Source of the DNA: Orthonyx spaldingii
Lineage: Eukaryota; Chordata; Aves; Passeriformes; Orthonychidae
Direction of reading: 5' to 3'
DNA: 64,000 bases
NCBI GenBank assembly: GCA_013397795.1
Contig: VZTJ01000081.1
Location: 338,012 to 402,011 of the forward strand
Of this stretch, positions 1-12,491 are shown piece after piece. The notes beneath the pieces were generated by a model. That model was not told the DNA's origin and searched no databases. It saw nothing but the letters and a program-made list of their open reading frames with translations. The position numbers were made by a program, and so were the translations under genes. How positions within the stretch are numbered: the first letter of the stretch is position 1; every line of letters starts with the position of its first letter.

Positions 1-3000
1 ATTAGCAATAGCTATTAGTACTCAAGGACAAGATAAAATTTCTTTTGCTGTTCCCATTTACTAGTTTAATAATATCTCTTACAAAAATATGGAATCCTGC
101 AGTGACTGTCAAAAGCTCTTACCTAGTCACATGCAAGACAGGGATAAAATCAATTAAATTTCCTAAATATGAATAACACTTTTCTAAGAATTATTCATGT
201 ACATATTAACCTCTCCATCATTAGGACCCAAAGTGGTGGGGGGGTATTCTGTGTTATCTCACTGCTTGCATCTTTTCATGCTGAAAGTCTGCATGGAAGA
301 TTTTGACTCTACTTTCTGAAATTAATCAGTTGGCATTTGTCACCAACAGACATGTACCAAACTTCTAGATTTCCTTTTTTTTGAAAGAGTAGCACTATAT
401 CTACTCACTTAAAAAAAATGTTTTCAAAATATGGCTGAGAATGCTACATAGCTGTTTATAAAAAGTACATATTAAAAATGAAATTAGCAGAAAAGAGGGA
501 CAAAAAAAGACAATGGGTAATCTTAAGTTGCAATTTAATTTTTCTATACTAATTGCCTACAGAAGATGCTTTGTCTCAATAATAAGTCCACTAACAGTAT
601 ATTCATGGAAACACTTTTAAAAAAATTACTTTTTTTTTTTTTTTTTTCAGAAATGGGGTTTTTATTATTACGTCTTCACTGATGTATGAAAAAATTTTGC
701 TAGTTATGAGAGATTCTCCTCCTCTCTGTCTCAGAGTACTCCTCAACATGTTTTTTTTGTCTTAAGTTACAAAAAAATCGGGTTAGAATTTCCTGTTCTA
801 ACTTCATTAGTGTCATTTCATATTTCTGGAAATTAATGTAAGCACCAAGAAACCATCTATGGCATTTTAAGTTTAAGACCACATTAGAGATCTGATGGAA
901 ATCTCCTTAAAGGTAAGTTATGACATTGAAAATGACGATATTACATAAATGCATATTTTCATATATAAGATTCTTGTCATTAAAATATTTTCTTCAGTTG
1001 GATTATTAAACTTTCTAAAGTTTCTTGTTCTTTTGGACTGCAAAGTTTTATTGAATCTTTTTTCTTTTAAATAATATTTTTCCAGTAACTTCAGGTATCA
1101 ACATGAATGATTAATGCCAGGTGATTAGTTAGGCCACTGAATTTTAGTGTTATGGCTTTACAGCCAAGAAGACCCTACCTCCAATCCCATGATGCTGCAT
1201 GTAAGGCATCTAAGTGCCTCTATTATTCTCATCAACAGTAGCGGAACTGCCAAAACACAACATTTAGAAACTATAACAGATTTCTTGAAATGTTTCAAAG
1301 GCTGAAAGGAAAATACTCTTACTACTGGATCTTACATTGCCTTTGTATTAGTAACTGACAGTGTTACATTGTTATTTTTGCATACTGGTACTGCTCAGTC
1401 TTGCTAGCTTAGCATTTCCTTGCGTGAGCTGTAAGGATAAAATCTTTAGTTTATATTTTAAAAGTCTCCTGGTACCTAGCAGCCTCAGAGAGCAACACTT
1501 GCTGGTGTCTCTACAAAGCTGGTACTGTTCATGTTCTATTTGCTACTGTTCTGAGCATGATTCCATATATTCTGCATTCTAATTTTCACTGTCTCAACAT
1601 ATTTCTCATAGGGAATTGGGTTATATGTTTAAGAGATAGTTATGTGAACAGTAAATAAGCATTTCTGGCAGTAATAATATGGATGAATATACTATAATAT
1701 TAATATCCTGCCCAGAATTTCTTAGAGTAGACTAACCATGGCAGAATAATGCTTTCCCCACAAAGTACTGAATTCCACAAAAGAAAAAAAATCAAAGGGG
1801 GAAAAAAAAGTTAATTGATTTTTAGCATACAAAGTAGTTATGACCCATGTTTGGAATCAGCTCATTTCCTTCAGCAGCACATTCTTTACTAAAAAGCATA
1901 AATTGTTTATTTTTCATTAGAACTGAAGCAGTTATTAGCAAATTCTGGTTACTGTCTAGAAAAGCATTATATTTTGCTTTAAAATGCCCAAAGGACTTTG
2001 GTGTTTGTAAAATTCATCACAGGTAAAGAGGTCTTCTAGGATAACTGTTATGAATCGATAGCCTAATAACAAATCAAGTTTATGAACTATGGAAAATCGC
2101 TAAGGAAAAGGCTGACACTGAACAGAATAGTAAGAAATTTTGGGAATATAAAGCTGCACATATACTCCAATCACAGTCACTTTTGATGTAATAAAATGCC
2201 AACAATTAGGTTTTGCCTAAAGACCAGTTGCCAGTTTCTGAGTGGTGTGCGTGTGTTTCAGTGCATTTGTACTACCAGAAACAGACAAGCTCACAGAATA
2301 AATAGATATGAAGCACCGGTAGATATCAGTGTTGATTTTTAAATATTTTAAAGTGTTTTCAAATAAATGATTTTCAGTATTTTTTTTTCCTGTTTTTCTT
2401 CAATTTAATCAGTGAACTAAAAAAAATACTTGTGTTAGACTAAGAATAGATGGTTTTAATTAAGTGAAAGTCTGGTTTCACCTGCAGAAATGGTACTTTA
2501 CCTGGTACTTTAAAGATCCCTCAGATGTGTTTGGAGTTAGACAAAAATCATCCTCAATGCAGATGAAAATACCATCGATCCTTGCGCTATAAATTTTTGG
2601 TTTAATTTATAAATTCTCAAAAAGCTCTCTCTTGAAAACTGCTATTGCTTCCTTCTGGGGATTCACAGCTATTTAAATTTTCTTTCTTTCTAGCTTCCCA
2701 CTAATATGCTAATAGTAAATCTGAACCATCTGCTGTATAAACAGAGAAGTGGAAAAACCTTGACAGCATAGTCTCTCATTTAACCAATTTACATAAGTTA
2801 TTATTCATAAAATTAAAAGTGTCCTTGAGTTACTTAGAAATTTTGTGGTCACTATATTTTTTTCCCTAATCATCTACTAATTGCAATAAGGAGACAAAAC
2901 TGCAGTAGAACAGAGTGTATTTGTTACTAAGGGCAGAATGATATTCATCATTTCAGTAAATTGAGTAAAGAGGTTAGTTGCACAAATGCTAGGGAAAGTA

Positions 3001-4209
3001 ATTTCTTAGGTGAGGGAACATATATGTTTCTGGCCCATGAATGGTTTATCTGGACCCCTGTGTATGCTCTGTGTGAATCGCTTTAAGTGACGCTTTACGC
3101 ATCCGTTAAGTGACAGACCTTCTGGACTCATGAGATCCGTGCGCCTTTAAAAGAACAACTTCAATGTTACCTTTAAAGTAGCAAACAAAATGCAAAGTGT
3201 AGGAAGACAAATTTAATGGCAAACAGCATTTATTTTCAGCCTTGAAATCTATTGCAATAAAAATAAACCCACAATTTCTGCATAGATTCACTGTGCACTT
3301 ATTATTTTTGCTTAACATTAAGCTTGTTCTGTTTCAGATTTGCTCTATAGATAGAAGAAATATTTGGAAAATGATAACCTATGATCTATAATAGTGGCAT
3401 TAAGGTGGGTTAAAATATTTATAAAATGAAGGAAAAATAATGACAATTGATTTTAAAATAAAAGGGAACTCCCTGGGCAAATATAAGAGAAAGAGTACAG
3501 TGTAAATTGTTTTTTGTACCAACTGACAGTGTCTGGCTGTCTACAGGGACCTCTTGTTGTCAATTTCACACTGACAGCTACAATCATGTTAGATTCTTAA
3601 AATACTGACTGGATTTTGTGCTGTTAGTGTCTTTTCAGTCAAAAGAGTGAAAAGGAGTCGGCTAGATTATTTTGAATGGAAGTAAGAATTAGTAGTCCTT
3701 ATGAAGAAAAAAATGAAAGAATGCTGCACCGCAATATTTTACAATGGTAGAAATGGTAGAAATAAGGAAAAGTGCCAGTTGGCATGAAAATAATGACTTT
3801 AAAAAATATATTCTATTTGAAGCCAACTAATTTGCCAAATGCTATTTTTTAAAATGAAAAAAAAGGTTTTATACTAGGGAGTCTGTGGCTTTAACAGTGA
3901 CACACTTGTATTCTTTTTAATTTCACATTTTACTGACACCTCTGCCATCTTCTTCAGTTTACATACCTATCTGTCTCTCAGAGTCTTTTCTTCTTGTACA
4001 CCAGCTCTATAATGGACTGGTAATTATATTTCAGGTCTTCTTCTGCTATTTAATTGTCTGACAAATGGATCCTTTACAGGATCAGGTAAACTGAGGCAAG
4101 TGCTACAAATTTGAGCTTTCCAATTTGAATATAATTGGTTGTTAATTGTGATCACAGGATATGACATGGGGCAGCTGCAAGGCTGCCTGTTATCAACACA
4201 AAAGGATGG
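1..4209. other. Unique AT-rich DNA, no gene seen
   Basis: No repeat family, RNA gene or convincing exon is visible. Open frames here are at most about 73 codons and look like chance frames in AT-rich DNA. A run of 18 T occurs at 630-647. The 9-mer TTAAGTGAC occurs twice near 3084-3115. I cannot exclude conserved non-coding elements, which need an alignment to other birds. Confidence 0.6.
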
Positions 4210-4214
4210 GCACA

Positions 4215-4902
4215 TGTCAAAGACTGAAAATAGTTCATGCCTCAAACATTGATATTACAAAAGTCAACACCCAGAGAAGACTCCCTGAAGACTGGAACTT
4301 TGGACTGTAAGTCAAACTACTGAGATGAGATAAAGGGAAAAGCCTTTGTTCAATCATCCCAGGCTGAGGGGAAAGTATGCATTCACTGGCCCAGCTGTGG
4401 AACTCCAACCCCACAGGCCCCATCCACGGGACACTCGTGTGAGAAGTAGCTGAGGGGGAGTCCTGTGCCATCAAAGACCCCCCAAAGCACTCCCGAGAAG
4501 CCTTGCACCACAGGACTGCACGTGATGCAACAGGTCCAAAGTCTGTTGCAAAGAGACACTGGCAAAATCCCCCCTCCCAAGGGGACATGCCTGGACGTGC
4601 CACCTGGCTTGAGGGAATATTAACCCAGGGCATCCTATGCTTTGTGGGGGGACATTCACCGCCAAGAACACTGGCTGGAAAGGATCAACGGAGCAGCATT
4701 GGGATCCACAGAGTGGTGATATTTTCTTTATTCTATCTCTGTCCCCCACACCTATTGCTTTTCTTCTCTGACTCTCTTTTTCTCTTCCTCTCTCTCATAT
4801 CTACTATCAAATAAAACCCATACTATTGATTGGCATATGGTCTCGTTTGTACCTTAATTTGGGCATAGGTATTTCTAAGAACCTAATAATCGGATCATGA
4901 CA
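4215..4902 (+). mobile_element. Solo ERV LTR with 5-bp target-site duplication (ERVL-like)
   Basis: A 688-bp, GC-richer block begins TGTCA and ends TGACA, a 5-bp terminal inverted repeat. It is flanked on both sides by the direct repeat GCACA (4210-4214 and 4903-4907). This is the hallmark of an integrated LTR whose provirus was lost by LTR-LTR recombination. A pyrimidine-rich tract (about 4730-4800) precedes a poly(A) signal AATAAA at 4810-4815, about 87 bp before the 3' end, which sets the orientation as plus. A 5-bp duplication fits ERVL-type (class III) elements by known family behaviour. The open frames within it (for example on the minus strand at 4235-4633) are not genes. Family name is not assigned from sequence alone. 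Confidence 0.88.
4810..4815 (+). terminator. Poly(A) signal AATAAA of the 4.2-4.9 kb LTR
   Basis: Canonical hexamer following a pyrimidine-rich stretch in the 3' part of the LTR, where the U3/R to U5 transition is expected. Whether it is still used is unknown. Confidence 0.6.
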
Positions 4903-5112
4903 GCACAATACAATCCTTAATAGCTTAGTGTTTGCTAATTGACTAAAATAATAATAAAAATGATCCTGAGTAATTTTTATTTTAAAGCTTATAATGTCCA
5001 CTTTTATGAAGGATTTGAGTCTTATTTTTACTGTGATGGAGGAACAAGATTTGTGATCAGTAATTTTATAGAGCCTAGAACAGAATGCTGTGAAGTACTT
5101 TGATTTCTTCAA

Positions 5113-5515
5113 GTTCACAGGATCCCAGAATGAGTCAGATTGGAAGGGACCACAGTGGGTCATCTGGTCCAGCCTCCCTGCTCAAGCAGGGTCATCCTCG
5201 AGCACATGGCACAGGATTGTGTCCATTTCCAGTGCTTAGTCACCCGAGTACAGTAAAGCACAGTAAAGAAGTTTGTCCTTATATTCAGGTGGAACTTCCT
5301 GTGCATCAGTTTCTGCCCAGGCCTATTGCTTGGCACCACTGAGTAGAGCCTGGCTCCATCCTCTGACACTCTGTCTGCAGATACTTACAGACATTGATGA
5401 GGTCCCATCTCAGTTTTCTCCAGACTGAACAGGCTCAGCTCCCTCAGCCTTTGTTCATAAGAGAGATGCTCCTTAATCATCTTTGTTGTCTTCTGCTGGA
5501 TCTTCAATTTGTTTT
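5113..5515 (-). mobile_element. CR1 LINE 3' fragment (minus strand)
   Basis: The segment reads as the reverse complement of the CR1 3' end. It starts at 5115 with TCACAGGATCCCAGAATG, next to the tail, and continues through the typical stretches GGAAGGGACC, TCTGGTCCAGCCTCCCTGCT and CTCAGCTCCCTCAGCC. It ends near CTTCTGCTGGATCTTC. This is about 400 bp of the end of CR1 ORF2 and the short 3' UTR, 5'-truncated as is normal for this LINE. Open frames across it are decayed and encode nothing functional. The 3' tail octamer is degenerate, suggesting an old copy. Confidence 0.9.
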
Positions 5516-7729
5516 GTTCTGACAAACACACCTACAATGATCAGAATAAAAAATATTTTCAAATACCTTTAGAAGTGGATGGAAATGTCATAAGTTTGAT
5601 TCCCCTCTTGTGCTGATTTTATATTATTCACCTCTTTTTGTTTACAGTGTTGTAAGTAAAGATTTCTTCACTCTATTTCTCAGCATTCCAGACCTTCTAC
5701 TATAGTAATTTTGTGTGTATTTAGTTTCGTTAAACAGCATGCTTGTTGACAATCATAGATGAAAGGATGTGGAATCCCTATGAAAAAAATTAATGAAAAT
5801 ATTTAATATTTGCAAGAAGGGTTGTTGCAATGATTTTCCCACCCCCTCTTTAATTTCTGGTTTTGATTGTTTTGTAAATTTTCCTTTAAACAGTCCAGAT
5901 AAGTTGCAGTATACGTCCTCCAACTGATGAGCACAGAAACAACACACTGTTCCACAGCTAATCACAATTACTTGCATATAAACCTACTTAATCAGTCCAT
6001 TAAAAATCACACAGACTTTTTGGTGCTTCTCTGCCAAATGTAAATTCAATTTGTACAAGGACAGGATCAAGAGACATATTGCTCAGCACAAAGTGCAAAG
6101 TGCTAACCTCAATGTTGGAGTTAAAATTCTAACAGATGCATTCATTAATCTGCTGAAGTACCTTGCCATGTTTGATTCCCTCCTCCCTCTATGCAATACA
6201 AGAGGGAAACAACCTCCCAGAGCCTCCGTGAGATTTAAATAAGACTCCAACACAGTCAGGATGCCTTGCCTAATATTGAATACTTCCAGCTGAAATCACT
6301 AACTGCATAATTAGCTACCACCCATTAGTCTTCCTGACAGAGACTGCTGTGTGTATTCCTACTATCCTGTTCATAAAATGGCCAAAGGACAAAAGACTTT
6401 ATTGGAAAATAAAGGGAGAATTGTAGGAATAGGCAGAACTGCATTGTTCTAGGAGGCTGACTTTGTAATTCTCTGAATCAAATGGTCAAAAAGAACATTA
6501 TTCTTAAAATAAAGGATAAGTAGCACTAGGCCTACCTGTTTTTTTCTAGCAGTCATGGCTCAGCTGCTAGAGGTTATCCCAAGATTATGTTGTTACTGAA
6601 ATTATTACCAGAACATACCCTTTTTTTTGTCTCTAACTCCATAAACTCATATAATCTGTGAGTTAATGATTTTCATTTATTTAATGCATGTGCATTAAAA
6701 TTTATCTCAGTTTTCCTATTTTTTGGTGTTTTTTGAGACCAAGATATAGCAGTAGTTAATTTGCTGTTTCTCTTCTTCCATTGCCATAGTGCAGCTTTGA
6801 CTGGGCTCTAGAAATTCATCTTCAAAAGCAGTGTCTTGTCATCCAGCAGTACCTTTCCCTATTTATACCTCTGCACATTCACATCACCTGCACAGTAACT
6901 GCAAACGTTTGTAGCAATCCTATAATATTTTGGAAAGATATTTGTCAACAGCATGTTCCACACTGCTGTCTTGTCAGATCAGTTGTTAAAGGCCATTTGA
7001 AGAAGTGATTTCAGTTCAATTCTGTGCTGACAAGATTCAATTTCACAAAATAAGCAGCACCATCGTATCCGTCTGGGCTTTGTCAGGAAGAGAAGGTCTG
7101 AACTCCTCCCCACTTCATCAGCAGGATCCTGAAAGGCAGGGTAGTCTTAAGAAAAAAGAAAGTGTTTTCAGCACCACACTCACATTTGAGTCAATGAAAT
7201 GATATTCTAGGACCTTTAGAAGAGAAGGTCGTTGATTAAACACATAATAAAGTATGCAGGTGGGTTTTTCATTTGAAGTGTCATTTAATTAAATTAGGAG
7301 GAAAAAAGATCAAGACAAACAAAAGGAGGTTACTTCTGATACAGCATATAAATAAGTTGTGGAGCTTCTTCCCGCAGGATGTATAAATTAAAAGTGGCTA
7401 TGGAAGTTCATAGAAGAATATCTAGTAAAAAGGTATGCAATTATACAGTCTTGAGAAGTCCTTTATGTCTTGGTAGTGAACCTATCAGAAACTTTCATGA
7501 TGTCCTTCTTGTCTTATTCCCTAGGGAAATGGTATTTGACATGCCTTGAAAGCACATATGGGATGATAGACCTTTGTTCTGACCTAAAACAGCTGGTTTT
7601 TTGGTGTTAAGATCTTAGTGAGTCTGAAAAAATAATTGCTTAAATCAAGATTTAATTAATTCAGTAATTTAGTAAAGCATAATTACATAATTTTCAGTAA
7701 GATTTACTGTTATGGAGTTTCTTTCTAAG
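5516..7729. other. Unique DNA, no gene seen
   Basis: No repeat or gene is recognisable. Open frames on either strand are at most 74 codons, without codon structure or splice context that stands out. Confidence 0.55.
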
Positions 7730-7746
7730 ACTATTGTAGCAGTGGG

Positions 7747-7775
7747 CAGACCACCGAGAATCCACTGGTGGTCTG
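7747..7775. repeat. 9-bp inverted repeat at LTR 5' edge
   Basis: CAGACCACC (7747-7755) pairs perfectly with GGTGGTCTG (7767-7775) across an 11-nt loop. It lies 12 bp inside the 5' end of the LTR, in presumed U3. It could form a cruciform or a palindromic binding site; its function is unknown. Confidence 0.75.
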
Positions 7776-7860
7776 ACCATTCATAGCGCTGCTTTGCACC
7801 TGTCCCTCCCCTCTTCACCCAGGACTGGCCAGATGTCACTGGTCAGTCATTTGCCTATTG

Positions 7861-7922
7861 GCTCGTCTCTCGCCTTGCCCTCGCCTGACAGAGGGCATAA
7901 GAGATCCAGGCGAGAGGCGAGC
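7861..7922. repeat. Nested stem-loop inside LTR (14-bp outer stem, 7-bp inner stem)
   Basis: GCTCGTCTCTCGCC (7861-7874) pairs with GGCGAGAGGCGAGC (7909-7922), 13 Watson-Crick pairs plus one G-T. Inside it, TGCCCTC (7876-7882) pairs with GAGGGCA (7891-7897) around an 8-nt loop. The structure sits between the inverted CCAAT box and the poly(A) signal, so it could overlap the promoter or the start of R. Confidence 0.8.
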
Positions 7923-7993
7923 TGGACCACTCTTGCCAGGTTCACCATCCCACAGGTTGTTCTATGCACGATCCTTTTCCCTCCGTGAGGGAA

Positions 7994-7999
7994 AATAAA
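7994..7999 (+). terminator. Poly(A) signal AATAAA of the 7.7-8.1 kb LTR
   Basis: Canonical hexamer 151 bp before the LTR 3' end, followed by T/G-containing sequence suited to cleavage. It supports plus orientation of the LTR. Confidence 0.6.
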
Positions 8000-8155
8000 G
8001 AACGCTGATATATACGCAAGTGGTCCGTCTGTCTTTACCGGCAAACAGCCGCCACCGTTCCGCCCTGGACCAGAGCTCCTGGAATAAGGAGCTACTGAGG
8101 GCTGGATTCGGTGGTCCAGAGGAGTCCAGAGACGAAACAGCAAAGATACAACTAT

Positions 8156-11100
8156 AAACAAAAGTTATTTAAAAAGTTTGGAAAAAATCATATTCAGGAA
8201 TTTAAAAATTAATCGAAGTATGTGTGTTTACTAGAATTAATATCTGCAAGTTAAACTAAATTGTCTGTAATTTGCAAATATCTTTTGTGAAGAAATTCAC
8301 ATGCAATTCAGATAATGAGCAGAAGTCTAGTTATTTGCTATTTCTATGGAATATATCTGGGAGAACGCTCTCCCTTTTTATGCTCAATCTTTCACCCACT
8401 TCCTGAGAAATAGTTACTACTCAGTTACACTTAAGAGGTATGTACAAAAGAAAAATCACAGCTAATTTATTCAGTAAAACAAAGAGAACCATTATTTAAT
8501 TTTGTTTTCTTTGTTTCTTTGTTTTTCCTTAGAATTATCCTAACCTCTTCAGATATTTATTTTACAAAATTTAATTGACAGAATGACAGATCTCTCATAA
8601 TCAACAGAACAGAGAAAAAGTGAACCTGGGAACTGCCAAATGTAATGAGTCAGCAGCACTGTGCTTTTCCTATAGATTAAAGCTGTTTCAAGACACATTT
8701 CATGTTATTTCATGGACAGCTTTATATTCCTGTTTCCTGTGGATCTCAAGAACTGAATGCATTTTTCTGTAGTTCCTCAGTATCCTAAAGGCTCATGTCT
8801 GAAATATTTGTGCACTTTCCCTGTTGGCAATTTGTAGTGCCTCTGTTAAGGTGAAAAGATAATTTTTGGAAATTCTAAACTGAATGGGCAGCTTGGGCAG
8901 TAGTTTGAAGTAGCATATGTTGAAGGCTATGTCTCATGTGGGTGCAGAAAGGGAGCTTGTAAATCTCTGTTCTCCTGTGGATTTGTTAGAAAGCCTAAGG
9001 ATATGCAAGGAATCTGTCTTTCTCACTCTTTGATTTTGAATGCACCATGGCTATTCAGAACTGTGGAATGCCACAGCAGGATATACAGGAGTTCAGGCAG
9101 ATATTGGCACCAGGGCAGTAATTATCAATTGCATTCAGGGACTCACTTTCAGTTTTGCATCAAAATGGCCATTTTCAGTTAAGAGACCTGAAGACCTGTA
9201 ATACTTTAAAAAAAGGTGGTATTTGGAAATCGAACCCCAATGTGAACTCATTGCCAGTCTATTCAATTTTTATGGTACACAGGCAGAGTCATAACCCTGC
9301 GCGAGTGTGAGACTTAGTGACACTGGTTTATATTTAATCCCTTAATTATTCCATAATTATACATTATTACTAATTATGCATTACTACACATACTTAAAAT
9401 AGGCAAACTGAAATGAATGTGTTGGAACTGTTTTGTCACACGTGGGTATTCAACGTGGTGTTACTTAGGGGTAGTTTATTCTGCATAGGGGTAAGTAAAA
9501 CTTCTTTCTCTAACTGAAAAGGGGTGTTTGTTTACTTCTGACCTGTGCTTTTCCCTTTCAGTGTCTTTCAGCAGCACAATCAAGGCAGTTACCCATTAAA
9601 ATGTCAGATAAAATAACTGAAACTCTTCTTTTAAACCTACTGATGAGGGTTTTAGCTTTAATATGAGTATAGGTTGGGACTAAACTCATCTGTCTTTGTA
9701 CAGCGTATGACATCTAAAAAGGAGCTAATTGTAATTTCCAACCCCTTAATTCAAAATAGTTTATGACTTGCTTAATCCTTTAGGGGTTATTTTGACTACA
9801 GGTTGTATGAACCTTTTACTGTGGTCTCTTTTGTGTTGTGTTGCTTCCCCACTGATCTAAACACTTACCTCATGCTTGTCTGCCAGTGCCATCAAATATC
9901 TGTTGCAAAGGAAACAATTGCCCAAGAGCTGGTGAATTGTAGGACCTGTGAATGAATGGTAGGAACCCGATATGGCATCCAACGGGAATGCAATAGGAAA
10001 GAAAAATTACTCCTTCAGAGAGAGCTCAGCAGTTTTCAGAATGGAACAAAAGCTCTATTAGCTGCTACCCAGCCAGACATCACAGCTTTACAGAAAGAAT
10101 TTTTCTGTATGCTCAGCAGGCAATGTCTAAAATAAACATAATTTTTATGGAGATGTCAAGAAGTTCATATGCATAGCTAGAACTGATCCTTCCCTTGTTT
10201 TCTGCCTGCTAAATTTTAAGGACTGCATCTGCAACTGGGAAGTAGTTTCCCAGTCTAAGACACCACAACATGTAAAAGTTAAAACCAGAAACTATCTTCA
10301 AACAGTATTGCAAATACAGATGTATTCTATATTGACATACTTTCTGGAGGCAAAACAAAGTTCTAAAGCATTTCATGTTTTCACCATCTTTTCTCAAGCA
10401 GGAGTCACTGTAATTGAATCTTTCTTGAGGCACTGACTTATCTGTGTCCCTCCCAGGCATTAGCTATCAATAAAAATACTTTCTCCACATCCGCTATGCT
10501 ACCTTTCAGTCATGGCAGTGTATTTGCTATGTCTTCTCCTGTTGATTTCTAGTGATGTCTTTTTGGCAGTGTTTTATGGCAGGTTCATGAGGACAAGGCC
10601 TGAGTTTTCAGAGAGGTCCAAGTGTCATACCTTAGGATTTGAGAGGATATGCTAAGGACATTGGGCCTGTACAAAAATGGGTCAGGGGCATATCTTCTGC
10701 CCTCATACTTTTGTGAGGAAACTGAATCAACAACAAAACTTAGTAACAACAACACAGCAGAAAAACAGACAACTAGACTGATAAAGTAATTTACTTCACT
10801 TCTTATGCTTTTTGTTGCTCATGGGTTAGGGAAAAGGACTGTGAAAACAAGGCCCTAGACTGTATCCCAGATAATTAATTTTCTTTCTGTATGTGACAAG
10901 TTAAATTCCTTTTTTTAAATAACATTCACATGAAACACAGTAATAAGTGTACTTACCTTTACTAGTACCTGCACACGACAAAACTATGTCTGGCAAACAG
11001 GGAAAAACTGCAGTGGAGAAATGTTTTTTTCCTTGGCTTAGGAGAAGGGAAACAAGACCATATTATTAAAGCAGCTTCATACACATTATTCTTAGAGCAG

Positions 11101-12491
11101 AGGATAAATAATAGAGAATACAGAAGTTAGTACAGTTGTAGAGCAGGCCAAGAAACACAGGTCCAGGGCAGGAACCACATTCAGCAATCACTCTGTGGTA
11201 TGTGCTCATTTTGCTGCTTGGGTTACTGAAGAGGTCATTGCAGTCCTCTCCTATTCACCTCCTCACCTGACTGCCTTGTCAGGGTGAGACCTTACTGCTT
11301 GTGTGTCACAAAGGTCTGTCATGGGTTTGAAAGGAAGATAAACACTTCTCACTACCTTTTTCTGTCAGCAGGACTTGAAGATTTAATTCCCTGAGAGTAA
11401 TATAAGCTCTGTCCTCTACAATTCTTTTTCTCTATGTTAATATTGACAAATATTACATGTTGCTGTGGCTATCAAAGGCCTAGGAGATCACTTATTCTAC
11501 CAAATTCGTAAATACAGGACTTAATACTGACCTAAAGCAGCATTTTATTAGCTAGTAGCTGGGAAAGAGTTTAGTTTGAAGCAAACACTAAATTTGCCAT
11601 GCTGCTCCTCCTTCCAGAACGGCAGTTCCGGGTTTTTTCCATGTCACACCTATAGCCATGTGATGACCTGATCACAGAGTTTCTTGTGTTCAAAAAACTC
11701 ACAAAATGTGGGAAATTAAATAGCAGCTATAATAAAATGCTTTCAATTAAATAGGAACTATGTAGAAAATGGCTACATAAACATTGGAGTATATTTATAC
11801 CATAAACATAAAAACTGAATGAAAAAGATTCAGTTGCAGTCCAATTTACATGTTTTTATTCAGGTATAATCAAAAAGCAATAATATTTGGATATACAGTC
11901 AATATTTTAAAAAGAAATTAAAAAGGAAAAGAAACTTTTTTTCATTATAGTGACCATAAATACATCTTCAAACATCAGTTTCACAATCCTTGCTAAAATG
12001 CAAGAAATCTGCAGATTGAACTGAAAGAGTTAGTCAGAATGACAGTTTGTAATGGACTAGAGAAATATTGATAAACCAAAAAAATTTAGAATCAGCATCA
12101 TTAAAATGTCATGTTGGACATTATGGACTGATGGAGTGATCTGTCTTTGTTTATTATGCTCTCAGAGAGACATCAATCTGGTAGAGTACAGCTAAAATAT
12201 TCCCCAAAGTGTCAAGACTATACGTGGTTAAAAGGGCAGAAGGAGAGCTGTGTATGTGTGTGGGCATAAATAGGCCCTCCAATGACAAAACTGCTCTCTA
12301 CTGCGTAGTGGTTTGTGCTGAATGGATTGCAAACTCTGCTTCCCTGGAGGATAATGGATCTGTCACAGTACGTGGTACTTTTGTTGTAGGAACAAACCAG
12401 ATATCTCACTTCATACCTAAATTATGTCTTATAAAAATAAATGTTTCTCTTTTTCTAGGAGTTTTTTCCTCAAAAAAAATTTGTCTTAATT
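8156..12491. other. Unique DNA, no gene seen
   Basis: AT-rich sequence without a recognised repeat. The longest frame just inside (about 83 codons on the minus strand at 10209-10460) shows no domain, signal peptide or splice context I can defend. Confidence 0.55.

Larger units (their letters stand above)
7735..8150 (+). mobile_element. Solo ERV LTR with 5-bp target-site duplication ACTAT
   Basis: A 416-bp GC-rich island starting TGTAGC and ending GATACA. It is bracketed by an exact 5-bp direct repeat ACTAT at 7730-7734 and 8151-8155, so it is a complete solo LTR. An inverted CCAAT box (ATTGG) lies at 7856-7860, a TATA-like CATAAG at 7896-7901 and the poly(A) signal AATAAA at 7994-7999. These define U3-R-U5 order on the plus strand. 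It carries a 9-bp hairpin at its 5' edge and a larger nested stem-loop at 7861-7922. The CpG content is much higher than in surrounding DNA, and both duplications are unmutated, which argues for a fairly young insertion. Internal open frames (7794-7988 plus, 7847-8161 minus) are incidental. Confidence 0.92.

Noticed and set aside
4235..4633. 132-codon minus-strand frame
   Set aside because: Inside the solo LTR, antisense to its orientation, no domain.
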